Numbered from the stretch's first letter, positions 47,226-60,586 are shown. The stretch is DNA of 64,000 bases from Panulirus ornatus (GCF_036320965.1 NC_092264.1:16601775-16665774); one strand, 5' to 3'. Notes: generated from the sequence alone by a model not told the origin. A program made the numbers and translations.

Positions 47226-47989
47226 GTGTTTTTGTAAACATCTGATGAGGTGGTCTTAGAGGCTGCAAATCACTTTACAAATGAAGACTAGAGATCTCAA
47301 TGTTTACCTTTGTCTTCAAGTTCACTAGAATGAGGACCGTATGTTTCGCTTGGCCTGGTTGAGCTCAAGGCACATCAACTACCAAGGGCTCATTAAAGTC
47401 GTCAACGTCAAGCTACTGCCACCCACAGGAACATCGTTGACACCTCCATCAGTAGTTGAGGCGTATAACATTACACACTCCCGAACACTCGGTGTTCAGA
47501 ACCGCCGTGCCCCGTCCTTCCGCTGACCCAGTCTTTTACTCAGCAGCCCAACGATAGAGGTCGTGATCGTCTACCGCCATCAAGAAGCCACTAATACCAT
47601 CCTCGAACCCCTTGATTACGTTCCATATATAAGCCACGGCCTGCAGTGGCTCGTTGATTACTGTCATTATCCCAATTATCGGCTACAGCAGTAAATAGAT
47701 CTCAAGGTTCTACATGTTTACAACCGTCTCCAATATCCGTCTGTAATGCCCCCGTAAGACTATGCAGTCTGGCGGATGTGATACACGGAAACTCCCCTGG
47801 ATTTTACTCCCAGTACCGGATACATTATCACTACAGCGTCGCCCCAGCGGGTGTAATTCTATGGCTTTCTAATTACATAATGGCACATGTATCATTAGGC
47901 TGCCCGAGGATGATGGAGTAGCCTTCTCATGCCACAGTCAGGCCGGACACCGAACCACAGCCTCGTATTTATGAGCGTGTAATCCTCCA
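47226..47989. other. unassigned stretch
   Basis: A 61-codon plus frame (47341-47526) has no domain. Nothing else. Confidence 0.35.
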
Positions 47990-48520
47990 CTGCCTAAACC
48001 CTTTGCTGAGAGAGATAAAACGTCTGGTTTACAATGGTAAAACCCCTTTTCGTATCCCCTTGGTAACAATACTCAAACCCCTGGCTGAGGATGTTCAACC
48101 GCTTGGTAATAATCATCGAAACCTATGGTAAATGGACCTGAACCCCTGGCTTAGTGTGTTGAAATCCTAGCTTATATAACTGAAAGCTATGCTAATGTTG
48201 ACCCAGACCCTAGTTTACGATGATCGAACCTCTTGTTTGTGATGATCAACTGTTTTCAGCGTTACTGAAAACCTTGCTTTTAACGATTAAACTTTTTACT
48301 TAAGACGATTAGTCACCTTATGATAATCTAACCCCATACTTATACTGATTATATCATCTATTCAAAATGACTTCATTCTTTTTTATCATGATTTAAGAAC
48401 TTATTTGCAGTAAAAATCACCTAGACACAATGACTTGCTACTATACTTACGACCTATCGTAACACTAGATGTCTTAATTACAGTGAATTACACGTCTTAA
48501 GATGATTGATTAATCCTTAA
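47990..48520. repeat. ancient tandem array, about 28-bp period
   Basis: aacccctggctta-gatgatc phrases recur about every 27-30 bp for 500 bp with strong divergence. Confidence 0.6.
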
Positions 48521-48946
48521 AGATGACAGCCCCAAGACATGGCCTCACACACTACGAAATGATCAGGACATAAAGTAAGATGAACACAGCTCCTTGAATG
48601 AAGTGATTCGTGCTCCTGGGAGGCAGCCATGATCAAGTGCTTAATAAAAAGCGTGGTCTGGCCTTGCCAATAGTCCCCATACACTAGGGAAGTAGTTGTT
48701 GTATACCATAACGTTTTTATGACAGCAATAATCACATGATTAAAAAATTACTTCTTGGTAAGACACACAGTCTAAAATCTTTTTCCGCATGAAAAACTTA
48801 GATGTTGATGTAAGCTGATGGCTCGTGTTTTTGTCATTCTATTGATGACTTGGCCCACTGTGGCTTTTATTGTCTCTAATTCGAGGTTAACGTCGGAAAC
48901 TCTATCTTCAATCGATCTCTTTATCTTTTTTTTTTTTTTTTTCATA
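48521..48946. other. no feature seen
   Basis: Nothing supported. T-run at 48929-48943 abuts repeat A. Confidence 0.4.
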
Positions 48947-49160
48947 CTATTCGCCATTTCCCGCGATAGCGAGGTAGCGTTAAGAACAGAGGACTGGGCC
49001 TTTGAGGGAATACCCTCATCTGGCCCCCTTCTCTGTTCCTTCTTTTGGAAAATTAAAATAAAATAATGAGAGGGGAGGATTTCCAGCCCCCCGCTCCCTT
49101 CCCTTTTAGTCGCCTTCTACGACACGCAGGGAATACGTGGGAAGTATTCTCGTCCGATCT
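48947..49160 (+). repeat. repeat A module, near full length
   Basis: Starts catactattcgccatttccc and passes through gaggtagcgttaagaacaga, ggcccccttctctgttcctt, and cgccttctacgacacgcagg. It is the longest plus-strand copy and a reference for the others. Confidence 0.9.
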
Positions 49161-49796
49161 CTTTATCTATCTAACTATATTTTCGTCTCTTTTCTTTTCC
49201 TTCAAATTGTATATCTATCTTTATTCATATTTACCCCAGGATCAGTTTCTACGAAAGAGTCCTGTTGATACCCTCTCAAGCCTCCTCCAGCCTTAGGCTA
49301 CTTCCAGTAGCAGGAAAGGACAGACTCCTTTGGAGTGAGAAGTTCTTTCGTAAGTCTGTATTTTCAATGATACAGCCTCAGTAGAGTGACTTTTCACTCG
49401 CTGTCAAACGTACTGCGGGAGGAATCCGGTAACTAAAAGGAGTTGAATCACGGGAAGGATCTCTGTTTGTCCTCGTCACGATGATAAAATGTAAGTGATT
49501 CTCAGATGTGATAATATGATTATTTACACCAAGGGCGTGTCGGTGTTAAGGCGGGGGTGGGGTGTGTGTGACGCTACCCCCTGCTACGCGGGAGGCGGTC
49601 AGGCCTCTTAAGCGGCGAGATAACCATCTGTGTTTCCTCACCACTCCATCATATCTCCCCCTCCACACAGCTGCCCTACCTTATATGCCTCTATCCTGCC
49701 ACCATCAGGAAGGTCTGTGTAGACGCCCGCGCTCCATATACTGCTACCGTCGCCCGACCATCTGCCAGGATATGATACATATGCGCACATATGATT

Positions 49797-49800
<4 letters not shown>
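49161..49800. other. unassigned stretch
   Basis: No exon supported. Confidence 0.35.

Positions 49801-49874
<74 letters not shown>
49801..49874. repeat. (AT)n microsatellite
   Basis: 74 bp of AT ending at the 3' end of the inverted repeat B copy. Confidence 0.97.
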
Positions 49875-49877
<3 letters not shown>

Positions 49878-49990
49878 CTATGAGTCCACGGGGTAAGTGA
49901 AACACGATAAATTCCCAAGTGCACTTTCGTGTAATAATCACATCATCAGGGGAGATACAAGAAAGACAAGTCAGTTGATATACAAGGCAC
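49875..49990 (-). repeat. repeat B module
   Basis: Reads cctatgagtccacggggtaa, then cccaagtgcactttcgtgta, on the plus strand, i.e. inverted. Confidence 0.9.
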
Positions 49991-50131
49991 TCTATAAATG
50001 CATGTCATCGTCAGCGCCTGCAGGAGACCCAGGCCCTTTGCCACGTACGGTCGGTAGCGTGTGTGTGTGTCTGTGTTTCAGCAAGAGAGTAGGTATTACA
50101 CTCGTGTACCATGTCCTTACTCCTGTATGTA

Positions 50132-50180
50132 TACACACACACACACACACACACAGACACACACACACCTGGTTTCAGCT

Positions 50181-50243
<63 letters not shown>
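50132..50243. repeat. (CA)n then (GT)n, self-complementary pair
   Basis: CA at 50132-50168 and GT at 50182-50243, separated by 13 bp (tggtttcagctgg), giving a potential long hairpin. Confidence 0.95.
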
Positions 50244-50244
<1 letters not shown>

Positions 50245-51668
50245 ACGAGAACCAGCGCCCGTGATTTCCCCGTCTGGCGAAGAGCTCTTGGGTGGAAACA
50301 TTCATGAATATAATCATGATTATCTAAGATCACATCAGATAAGTCTACAACCAAGAGCAACTCAAGATAACAAAGGATAAACCCACTCCAGACTTCAAGC
50401 TTGATATCTGAGCTTCCACGAAACATTTTCTAAAAATAATAAAAAACAGGAAATTAGGTAAAGGTAGAAGGCCAGCTGTGTACTTAAGAAGTTAAATGAA
50501 TGTACGAATCATCGGTAAAAATACCAGTGAGATTATCTTTCCATGGGAGTGGTCGAGCATTCAGGTTGGGTCATGTCTATGTTTAGCCACCTCACATATT
50601 TCCATGGGTTCACACGATGGTTATAAAAGTGGAGGGCAAGATCATCCTTGATAACCTTGCCTCATCCGGGGCCAGGTTATATTTCGTTACTGTCTTCATT
50701 ATTTCAATATAATTCTCAGGTCTTGCCGTCATATATATACACACACAGTGGAGCCTCAATTATTTTCTTCCAGTACGGGTTACGTTGCCTTTGGTAAGGT
50801 ACTTCTAAGTCCAGTTGGCCGGTAGGCTGGCTCACACTCGTAGCTCATACTGGGAATGAATCACAGCAGGTGTCATTGGAGCTCACTAAAATTTTCACTT
50901 GTCTTAGACTTTTAGGTTTTTACCAGTCCATAGGACGTGGCCAGCTTCCTGAGCGCTGCAAGGGGTCTCATAAGAAAAGGCATCATCTGTGGGTTGTTTG
51001 GGCGATAATCCTATCGACTGTTATAGTCAACAGGCCGTTACCGCCAAGCCACATCCACCAATCAAAATTCCCCAACAAAACAAGGTATTAATTTTAATTG
51101 TCAAACTACTGAAACTCTCAACATCAAAAGGCCCACGAAACGTGCGATTGGTTTGCTGGGTTTAACAGCTAGTGACGTATGAGGAGGGTCATTAGACCTG
51201 CAACCTGACTGGATAAAGTCTCTATACAGAAATCCTCTAAAAACTAACTGAACCTATAGAAGAGAAAATGAATGATGAAAAATTACAGTCACAAAAATGA
51301 AAATGAAATTTGAATAATTGAAAAGACAGTTGGTAAGTGGGTATTGAGTGTACGTGCCAGCAAACACCACTCAGTGGGTACATCACCCACTGGAGCAGCT
51401 GCCAGAACTGCGAAAAAAGATAGAACTTATATAAATAGTTCAATAAAATATTCGAAACTCGATAATCTGAAGTTCCACACTGCACATTTTTACAAATATA
51501 TCAGCAACTTATGTTTGCAAATTCAGAATTTTGTTTGCAGGTATACTATAATGAAAATCATTCTTTTTCTATAAAAAAAAAAGAAAAACATTCAATTATT
51601 AACAGTAATTCTAAATTTACGCGTCCAGATCGCTTATATGAAGAGGGCCGTAACGAGTTAATTAAACT

Positions 51669-51671
<3 letters not shown>
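50244..51671. other. unassigned stretch
   Basis: Mixed to AT-rich. No exon or repeat family recognised. Short CA run at 50741-50749. Confidence 0.35.

Positions 51672-51749
<78 letters not shown>
51672..51749. repeat. (AT)n microsatellite
   Basis: 78 bp of AT. Confidence 0.97.
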
Positions 51750-51752
<3 letters not shown>

Positions 51753-52154
51753 ACAATACGCATGTAAACTCTGCAAACAATCATGTACCCGATGCAGAAA
51801 ACGACTGTTCCCAATATTTACGCGTTTGATCCACTGAAATTAAATTGCCAACAGGTTAACTGTTCATGCACGAGTAATTTACATCACCACACACACACAT
51901 ACACACACCCGTACCAATATATATACATTGTAAATCTACCGTAATGTGCCGGGATCTCGCAATATACAAACCACCCTAACTCGTGGTCCTGCTTGTGGAA
52001 CTGTATTCAGAGCTGGTTTATCAATGCAACATTTCCATTGCTTTACTGTCCACGGTGCGTGTGGCTCCTCACAGAGGCAAGGTTCCTTGCGATCGGGAAC
52101 TTAAGTGAGGTGGCTATGAGAGCCTAGCAGATGTTTGGAGGAGTTGATGGGACG
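51750..52154. other. no gene seen
   Basis: Small imperfect CA patch at 51888-51909. Otherwise plain. Confidence 0.4.
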
Positions 52155-52415
52155 GTGCCACGTACGGCCTACGGCTCTGGGTCAGTGCCACGTACGACAC
52201 AAAACTCTGGGTCGGTGCCACGTACAACCCATGACTCTGGGTCGGTGCCACGTACGACACAATACTCTGGGTCGGTGCCACGTACGACACAAGACTCTGG
52301 GTCGGTGCCACGTACGACATAATACTCTGGGTCGGTCCCACGTACGACACAATACTCTGGGTCGATGCCACTTTCGACACAAGACTCTGGGTTGGTGCCA
52401 CACACTACCCTTGAC
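52155..52415. repeat. minisatellite, 30-bp unit
   Basis: About nine copies of a 30-mer containing gggtcggtgccacgtacgac. Both strands stay open (G-S-V-P-R-T-T-Q-D-S on plus; V-A-P-T-Q-S-x-V-S-Y on minus). Confidence 0.95.
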
Positions 52416-52629
52416 TCTAGCTCATGATAACATCACTTACTGGTCCATGAGAGTCATGTCATCGCATGACAGTGACACTTCGGCTTGTCACTTGACACTG
52501 TGGCTACCGTGTGGTCCATGCGCCTGACAATTCATACTGCTGATAGCCACTACCAGCACAGGAGACTTAGCCGAGGGTGGGAGGCAGTTTCCCAGTGGTG
52601 AGAGTGACGTTAGGATGTGTGGGTGTGTT

Positions 52630-52740
52630 GTAGGACGTAGTGAAGATAATCTGGGTGTATATTGTAGGATCTAGCGAAGATAATCTGGGTGTATATTTTA
52701 GAGTGTAGTGAAGATAATCTGGGTATATATTGTATGATGT
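52630..52740. repeat. tandem repeat, about 34-bp unit
   Basis: Three copies containing gaagataatctgggtgtata. Confidence 0.92.
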
Positions 52741-52821
52741 CTACAGTCTGCATACCTCACCTGGTCAATATATAGTCACTTTCTTAATCAACTTCCGTGA
52801 TACGCAGGACATACGTGGGCA

Positions 52822-52925
<104 letters not shown>

Positions 52926-53094
52926 TCCCTTTGTATAAGCGTAGGTGCGACGTGTGCTCACGGACCACCACCCTATGTTCTTCCCACAACCCAGGAGGAG
53001 GTAAAACACAACAAACGAGAGTGAGGCGGCAGTGCTGCTCCGGGAATAGCCTCTCTGCCTACCATTTTTTGGGAGGAGGAGGTTCTTCTCGTCG

Positions 53095-53140
53095 AGTACC
53101 CGGGGGGAGGGGGGGGGGAGGAGGAGGAGGAGGAGGGGTT
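53095..53140 (+). repeat. G-rich tract, G-quadruplex-capable
   Basis: Several G-runs of three or more in close succession (ggggggaggggggggggagg) followed by (GGA)n. Confidence 0.75.
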
Positions 53141-53464
53141 ATTGACAGATCGGCTGAGCCCACGACTCGTCACAATAATACACAGACCGTTTGCAGCGGC
53201 ACCACACACCCTGTCTCGCCGTGGGAGGAATTACTGCATGAACAAAAAGAAAAAAAATGTTACTTTTGAAAATACGTGAGAAGAAAGTATGACATATGTA
53301 TTCATCTTTCTATCACTACGAATGTATGACTGGTATATTTTCTCATCTCTCTATGAGAACGAGAGTATGACTCATTCATTCATCTTTCTATAACGACAAA
53401 AAATGTGTGTGACTGGTATCAATTAATTTAAGACGACTGGGAAATCAAGACACACATCATCACT
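53141..53464. other. no gene seen
   Basis: Loose direct repeat of ttcatctttctat-type phrases at 53302 and 53380. Confidence 0.4.
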
Positions 53465-53625
53465 ACACAACAAGACACCACACAACAACTTGCAACACTG
53501 AAGCAAGTCAATGCACCACACAACAACTGGTAACACAACTTGCAACACTGAAGCAAAGTCAATACACCACTCAACTACTGGTAACACAACTTGCAACACT
53601 GAAGCAAAGTCAACGAACTGATGTG
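53465..53625. repeat. tandem repeat, about 51-bp unit
   Basis: Three copies containing cttgcaacactgaagcaaag. Confidence 0.92.
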
Positions 53626-53924
53626 TAACTCAAAAACAACACAGTGTTCTATCGGTTCACCATCTGAGTCTAGTAGGCGATCTTAGGATGTGATAGAAAT
53701 TCTTTAAAGAAGTTATGAATGAAGTCTAATGTGTCTGTTGGAGGAGAATATGGTACAACACACGTGCACCTCATTAGCCCGCGTGCTGAGGGAGGGAGGG
53801 AGGGAGGGAGTCACCTCCTGGTGCAGGCAACACGGCTCAGGATTAAGTCAATTGAGGCAGAGAACCAGACGTGATAGGGATGTGTGCTCGATAGGTCGAT
53901 CACACTGAACGCTACAAGATCGAC

Positions 53925-54105
53925 ACCGGCCACATTCAGCGCTGGAAGTACTACACGTCGGCCACATTCAACGCTGGAAGTACTACACGTCGGCCACATT
54001 CAATGCTGGAAGTACAACACATTGGCCACATTCAGCGCTGGAAGTGCAACACATCGGCCACATTCAACGCTGGAAACACAACAATCAGGCCACATTCAAT
54101 TTTGA
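53925..54105. repeat. minisatellite, 32-bp unit
   Basis: About five copies containing ggccacattcaacgctggaa at 32-bp spacing. Confidence 0.94.
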
Positions 54106-54554
54106 CACCATGATGCACCTGATACATAACACATTGCATGTATAACGTACCAGACACTTCTTACACCACACACACACACACACACAGCACACGAACTGAC
54201 AGAGAAATGACACATACATCTCTGGTATACATACTCGTAAGCATACATAATGACAAGTACTAGATATCACAAAAACAACCGAATTACATATACTCTGAGT
54301 GTACACAACTCCAAAAACCTAACCCATTAACTCTACCAGATTTTCTTCCGTCCTTGCTTAACAAACAACAACTGTTCCCTGGAGATGATTTGGCTAACTG
54401 TCTCACCACTGTCAACAAACCCCCCGTCTTGTAGAACGGCGCTGTGTTGACCTTGGCAGCTCGGCCGTCAATGGTTTAACGACGGAAAGAGACAGACGGA
54501 CTGGTCTACCTCCTCGCTGCTGTGCTGGCGCGGGGCACCATCGTATTCTTGACC
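54106..54554. other. no gene seen
   Basis: Short CA run at 54170-54186. Nothing else. Confidence 0.4.
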
Positions 54555-54975
54555 ATAGGCTACCACGTCAATACAGGTGGTATGGGAAAAGTATGGAGGT
54601 TTACCACGTCAATACAGCAGGTGTAAGGACAGTGCAGGGGTTTACCACGTCAATTCAGGTGGTATAGGAACACTATGGGGGTTTACCACATCAATACAGC
54701 AGGTGTAGGGACAGTGCAGTGGTTTACCACGTCAATACAGCAGATGTAGGGACAGTGCAGTGGTTTACCACGTCAATTCAGGTGGTATAGGAACACTATG
54801 GGGGTTTACCACGTCAATACAGCAGATGTAGGGACAGTGCAGGGGTTCACCAGGTCAGTATAGGAGGTACAGGGGCAATACAGGGAATTACCACGTCAAC
54901 AGTGGAGATATAGGGACACTATAGTAGGCTACCACGTCAATACAGGCGACATAGAGACACCATAGGGGGTTACCA
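54555..54975. repeat. minisatellite, 41-bp unit
   Basis: About ten copies containing tttaccacgtcaatacagca, alternating gtgtagggacagtgcag and gtataggaacactatgg subtypes. Confidence 0.94.
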
Positions 54976-54977
54976 CG

Positions 54978-54978
<1 letters not shown>

Positions 54979-55010
<32 letters not shown>
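54979..55010. repeat. (CA)n microsatellite
   Basis: 32 bp of CA at the end of the 41-bp array. Confidence 0.95.
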
Positions 55011-55011
<1 letters not shown>

Positions 55012-55589
55012 GCACAGACCCCCATGAACACATAAACATACAGACACACACAAATAAATGATACGCATCAAAGACCTCCAACATTAAATCTGTACCGATC
55101 CAAACTTCAGACTAACGCTCTTCTGAGTGAAGGTAGGAAACGCTGCAGGAGAAGAACTATGGCTGCCTGGCATTTGTGAGACTCGTAGGTACACCGTTGC
55201 TCAACCTCCCCCTGGGTTGGAATCCCGGGAGACCAGCGTGTTGACGGCGTAGGTAAAGTCAGGTCGTGTTACCGTGGGCAGTCATGGGGATGTGGGAGGA
55301 GTGACGAGCCAGCTGGTGCCTCCGCACCTGTTTGCGTGGGTTGTCTTGAGGTGCCGCCGCCTCCAAGTCAATCATGGTGTGGCTGGGTAGACAGACAGCA
55401 GTCTGTCTTTTTACGTGAGTTGAGACTGCACAGACAAGTGACAGACCTAATTAAGGCCGTTTCATTAAGGCTATTTATATAGGTTCGGGCCCTGGTTGCG
55501 GCAGTCGGCCCTCAGTCCACCCAGGTCTTCATCCTCCTTAAAGGCTGGTCGTTAAAATTGGGTACATGGCTTAGGCTAAGGTGTTTATA
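55011..55589. other. unassigned stretch
   Basis: No exon supported. Confidence 0.35.
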
Positions 55590-55636
55590 TATAGCGTTGA
55601 TGAGATGGTGTTGATAAGGGCATTCACTTACCCGTG

Positions 55637-55640
<4 letters not shown>
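55590..55640 (+). repeat. repeat C module
   Basis: agcgttgatgagatggtgtt then gggcattcacttacccgtgc. It runs into (GT)n and is oriented opposite to the SINE on the far side. Confidence 0.75.

Positions 55641-55692
<52 letters not shown>
55639..55692. repeat. (GT)n microsatellite between two modules
   Basis: 54 bp of GT between repeat C and a SINE tail. Confidence 0.97.
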
Positions 55693-55694
<2 letters not shown>

Positions 55695-55866
55695 ATCCTA
55701 GCCGAAGTCAGGTATGCAAATAATCGAACAACACCGAAAGGTGATGAACAGCTGGGTGGACTGCAGCTCAACTGCCCCATCCAGGACTTTAACCCATGTT
55801 GCCTCGACCCCGGGCAGGCCCTCGCCTGCGTTATGGTGGGTAGCGCTGACCACTACCACACTACCG
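55693..55866 (-). mobile_element. tRNA-derived SINE, copy 2
   Basis: Minus strand: gtggtagtggtcagcgctac (A box), atgggttaaagtcctgga (diverged B box at about 55780-55795), gcagtccacccagctgttca (shared body), and gcatacctgacttcggctag (shared end), then (AC)n. The plus-strand frame across it is not coding. Confidence 0.75.
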
Positions 55867-56394
55867 TATTCACCCATCAGTACGTACCATCAGGAGCGAC
55901 AGAGTCGCGAAACACTGGCACTGGGGCGGCATCTGTATTGCCACATATCAGCTTCTGGCTACACGCGACGTTTCCTTTTTTTTTTCCTTCTTTGAGAGAT
56001 CAAGGATTTACTCCGGGAGGTTCTGGTCGGTGGTCGAGGTCCTCCTCCTTCAGGGTCTGGTAATCAGATGGACCATAACCCTTGAACAGGATACCAGACG
56101 CCTCTCGATCACTAGCCTTTCCACGTACAAGATTTCCTTTCATATATTCGAATTGCATGAAATACCTTCGAGAATATATATCTAATCGACTTTAAAACTG
56201 CACTTCGATATACTTGGTTTATACCTACTGGCTTGAAATATAATGAGTTAGTGGGTTTACAACCATTTTGGCACGGTGAACACGAGAAGTAAACCCTCCA
56301 GCAGGAAGGAGCGACCTTAGGGTATGGTAACTTGGGTTCTGATTTGACCCTGTGGAGGTTTGAGAACCTCCCAGGGATAGATATGATGCTGACA
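55867..56394. other. unassigned stretch
   Basis: T-run at 55976-55985. Nothing else. Confidence 0.35.
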
Positions 56395-56700
56395 CCATCA
56401 CGACCTCACCTTCATGATCTACTGACACCTTCACGACCTACTGACACTTTCATTATCTACTGACACCTTCATGATCTACTGACACCTTCACGACCTACTG
56501 ACACCTCCATGACCTACTGACACCTTCATGACCTACTGACACCTTCATGACCTACTGACACCTCCATGATCTACTGACACCTTCACGATCTACTGACACC
56601 TTCACGACCTACTGACACCTTCATGACCTACTGACATCTTCATGACCTACTGACTACCTTCATGATTTACTGGCACTACCTTCACGTCCTACTGACGTGT
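56395..56700. repeat. minisatellite, 19-bp unit
   Basis: About 15 copies of ctactgacaccttcatgac at regular 19-bp spacing (for example 56461, 56480, 56499). Confidence 0.95.
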
Positions 56701-57284
56701 TCACGTCCCACTGGGACCATCACGGACCTAGCGGATGTCGGTTTACGGAGACCCCTCATTATGTGCGTCATGTCCTTCTTTAACAAGGGAAAATGCTAGT
56801 CTCATATTCTGTCTTCGTGTTCGGGTGTGACTCAAGAAAGCGAATGCAAGAACCTTCACAGATTATAATCTCCAGCAGCTTGGAGCCTATGTCTGACTTG
56901 TGCGAGACTCAATCGTCAGGTGTGGAACTAAACCTTAAATAATACAGGAGGGAACAAATGCTAACACACAAATCGAGGAGGGAACTTCCCTCCCACTCAC
57001 ACGTCACAGCTGGAGGGTAAAGTCTTCCCTCATACATACGCGCAAAGACCCACAGGACAGCACCGCCCCCACCACAGAGGTTCAGGTCAGGCGAAGAGCC
57101 AGAGCAAACCACCTTAGGCGACCGTGTCAAAGTTCACCAGGCGGGACTTGGTCCGCCTTCCTTTTAACAGGTCTGTAACGTTCATGGCTGTGTCCAGCAC
57201 CGAGGGACCAGCCTGGACAAACACCGTTGAATGATAACCCCGCGAGCGTTGTCAAACAGAGGAGAGGAACACTTCCAACGGAGG

Positions 57285-57286
<2 letters not shown>
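56701..57286. other. unassigned stretch
   Basis: No exon supported. Confidence 0.35.

Positions 57287-57366
<80 letters not shown>
57287..57366. repeat. (AT)n microsatellite
   Basis: 80 bp of AT directly before repeat A. Confidence 0.97.
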
Positions 57367-57368
<2 letters not shown>

Positions 57369-57370
57369 TT

Positions 57371-57518
57371 CTTTCATACTATTCGCCATTTCCCGCATTA
57401 GCAAGGTAGCGTTAAGATCAGAGGACTGGGTCTTTGAGGGAATATCCTCACCTGGCCCCCTTCTCTGTTCCTTCTTTTGGAAAATTAAAAAAAAAAAAAA
57501 CGAGAAAGGAGGATTTAC
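57371..57518 (+). repeat. repeat A module
   Basis: catactattcgccatttccc through ggcccccttctctgttcctt to an A-run and cgagaaaggaggattt, then an abrupt switch to repeat B. Confidence 0.9.
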
Positions 57519-57660
57519 CAAATGGCGTCCTAGCTTCGTCTCTTCGATGTATATCAACTGACTTATATTTCTCTCTTGTCTCTCCCCTGATGATGTGATT
57601 ATTACACGAAAGTGCACTTGGGAACTTTTCGTGTTTCATTTTCCCCGTGGACTCATAGGA
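57519..57660 (+). repeat. repeat B module, longest clean copy
   Basis: aaatggcgtcctagcttcgt through ctgatgatgtgattattaca and cgaaagtgcacttgggaact to ctcataggaat. Confidence 0.92.
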
Positions 57661-58062
<402 letters not shown>

Positions 58063-58598
58063 AATAATATATACACTATACGCTGTTTTGCCACTATGAA
58101 CATTCATTAAAGACTCAACATAGATGTGTGATGTTTACGGCTGAAAAATGAAGACATTGGCAGAAAAAGCTATACAGTTTTCCTCACCTCACACATCACT
58201 GTTCTTCTGCTACGTCCACAACAGCGTGGCTGGGGACACTCACCCCCCCAGAACCCTGGGGTGATAGCGAAGTCATCACTACGGGGAGGAGCAGGTGCGC
58301 TCCACCTCCCCCCAGAGATACATGTATCTCTTTCAACAGACTATTAACCTTCCCTCGACCAGGGCGCCGCCCTCCACTACCCCCACAACGCGCGACAGAT
58401 ATAACGTTCCCATCTGGACCGTTTTATTCTCTCCGTTAACAAAACACTTTTAACGTACGGGTCTTACGTAGTTGGTTAACTTCAAACAGCCGGCAGTGGT
58501 GTCCGTAGGAGGAAGTGAAAAACGTCTATCGAGCTCAGGAGAATGCTAAAGAAAATCCGGATTCAGAAGAACACATTAAATATTGGTTACACTAATGT

Positions 58599-58601
<3 letters not shown>
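58063..58601. other. unassigned stretch
   Basis: No exon supported. Confidence 0.35.

Positions 58602-58662
<61 letters not shown>
58602..58662. repeat. (GA)n microsatellite
   Basis: 61 bp of GA. Confidence 0.97.
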
Positions 58663-58665
<3 letters not shown>

Positions 58666-59189
58666 GGAGGGGGCTGGGTTGGCTGTTCGCCTTGGAGCTT
58701 CGACACGTGAAAGCGACACAAAAACGCCACAAATACACGCGAGCGATAAGGCTGACAGATTTATCACACAATGAAATAAGCTTTGCTGTTGAATTCGTCG
58801 CCTGCTTCATTCCGGCTCTGACACAGAAATATCTACGATCTTTAACGGTGTCAAAATACTGGCCTCCGTAAATCTTTGGAGCGACCTACTTACCTATCAA
58901 TATGTCTTGAAATTGGGCACGAAATTACATATCTATTTCATCCAATTCCCCTTCAGTCTGAGGATGTGGTGCGGCACAATGTCTCCCCCTGGATTCGCTA
59001 CCCTGACGATCGCTGCTGGGCCAAACGCATCACCACTCGGGCGGGGTTCGAATCCGACGGCTGAATCGCACGGTAGCGCGGAGGGAAGGACGGGGCAAGT
59101 GTGGGGATGGGGTCGCTCCGGCTCCTGCCCCAGTCTGATGGTGAGGCAGACTGAGGCTAGCAGTGGGTCACAGAGGTTCTAGGGAGGTG
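58663..59189. other. unassigned; isolated B-box phrase
   Basis: ggggttcgaatccgacgg near 59042 on the plus strand matches a pol III B box, but no A box or SINE body is evident. Confidence 0.3.
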
Positions 59190-59620
59190 TGTGGTAGACC
59201 TAGTGATGTAGGGAGGTAGGACACCGTAGACCTGCTCTGTTACCACACACTGGGTCGTACTGGGTACATCTTAACACAGGGAGGTAGCCCACCGTAGACC
59301 TGCTTTGTTAGTACACACTGGGTCGTACTGGGTACATATTAACACAGGGAGGTACCCCACCGTAGACCTGCTCTGTTCGTACACACTGGGTCGTACTGGG
59401 TACATCTTAACAGAGGGAGGTAGCCCACCGTAGACCTGCTATGTTAGTTCACACTGGGTCGTACTGGGTACATCTTAACACAGGGAGGTGCCCCACCGTA
59501 GACCTGCTCTGTTAGTACACTCTGGGTCGTACTGGGTACATCTTAACACAGGGAGGAAGGACACCGTAGACCTGCTCTGTTAGCACACACTGGGTCGTGT
59601 TGCGTACATCCTAACACAGA
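59190..59620. repeat. minisatellite, 68-bp unit
   Basis: About six copies with ccgtagacctgctctgttag and cactgggtcgtactgggtac, at 68-bp spacing (59279, 59347). Confidence 0.95.
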
Positions 59621-60398
59621 CCAACTGAAAAAGTATTCCTCAGTCTAACTCATGTCCGTATTCCATCTCTGGTAGGTGGTAGGCAGAGCCATCGACCAGG
59701 GAGGTGTACTACCTGTTACTACCCTAGCCTGGGTGCCGGCAGGGTTAGTGAGGGCTAGGCAGTCATCCAACGCTTCAGTGGCTGTCATGTGTCATTCCTT
59801 TAGCTTTGGTAGCTGTCTTTTTATTCCCCCTTCGCCCTACATGTGGGCTGCTGGCATTCAGTCCACATACGTAAAATCTCTCCATCTCACACACAACGCA
59901 AAACAAGACTCGTTCTTCCTAACTCTAGATTTCCCTGCGGTGAACACTACGCGCTAGCCCTGCTTTTGGGCAATATCTCGTCGTAAATACTACTCTTTGT
60001 TTCTCTATTAACTGTATAAAACTCCTTGATATCAATATTGTGGAAAATATGAGGAATATTTCTAAAAGCAAATGACTTTTAAATGAGAGTGAAAACGTTC
60101 CATGAATCATGAAGAGAGTCAGTGTTTACTTTAAACCGCCCTGGAAGACCAGGAAAATGGAGGAACTAATGTGACTGAGTAAAAAGCATACAAAAGCCTA
60201 AAAGAGGTTTTACAAATGTTCAATAAATCTGACAACTTAAATGGCGAGAATCTTTCAATTACCAGGACAATTGTTAAAGCTCGCTTTAACCTCTCCCTTA
60301 GCCACAGTAGAAGCAAAAGCCAAACTTTTTGGCAGATTTATTCTGCTCTCTTTCTATTACACAAATATTACTTCGGCGTCCGCTCTTACGAGCTGGCT
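59621..60398. other. unassigned stretch
   Basis: No exon supported. Confidence 0.35.
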
Positions 60399-60480
60399 GT
60401 GTGTGTGTGTGTGTGTGTGCCCGAAGTCTCTTAAGACTTGGATCTAGGGCGCGGCCACCTCCCATAGTGTTTATGTGCAG

Positions 60481-60586
60481 ACTAACCATGGGCACAGGAG
60501 ATCGTGGTGGAGGTCACGAAGTGGAAGACGTCTGCACAAGGCAATGGAGAGTCAGCAGTAAGGGCGTTGCACTGTACTACGTGGGG
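60481..60586 (+). other. weak exon candidate
   Basis: An acceptor-like tagtgtttatgtgcag ends at 60480 and GGGG|GTAAGA follows at 60586. The frame between has M-G-T-G-D-R-G-G-G-H-E-V-E-D-V-C and is open. Length and codon use give little support. Confidence 0.15.
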
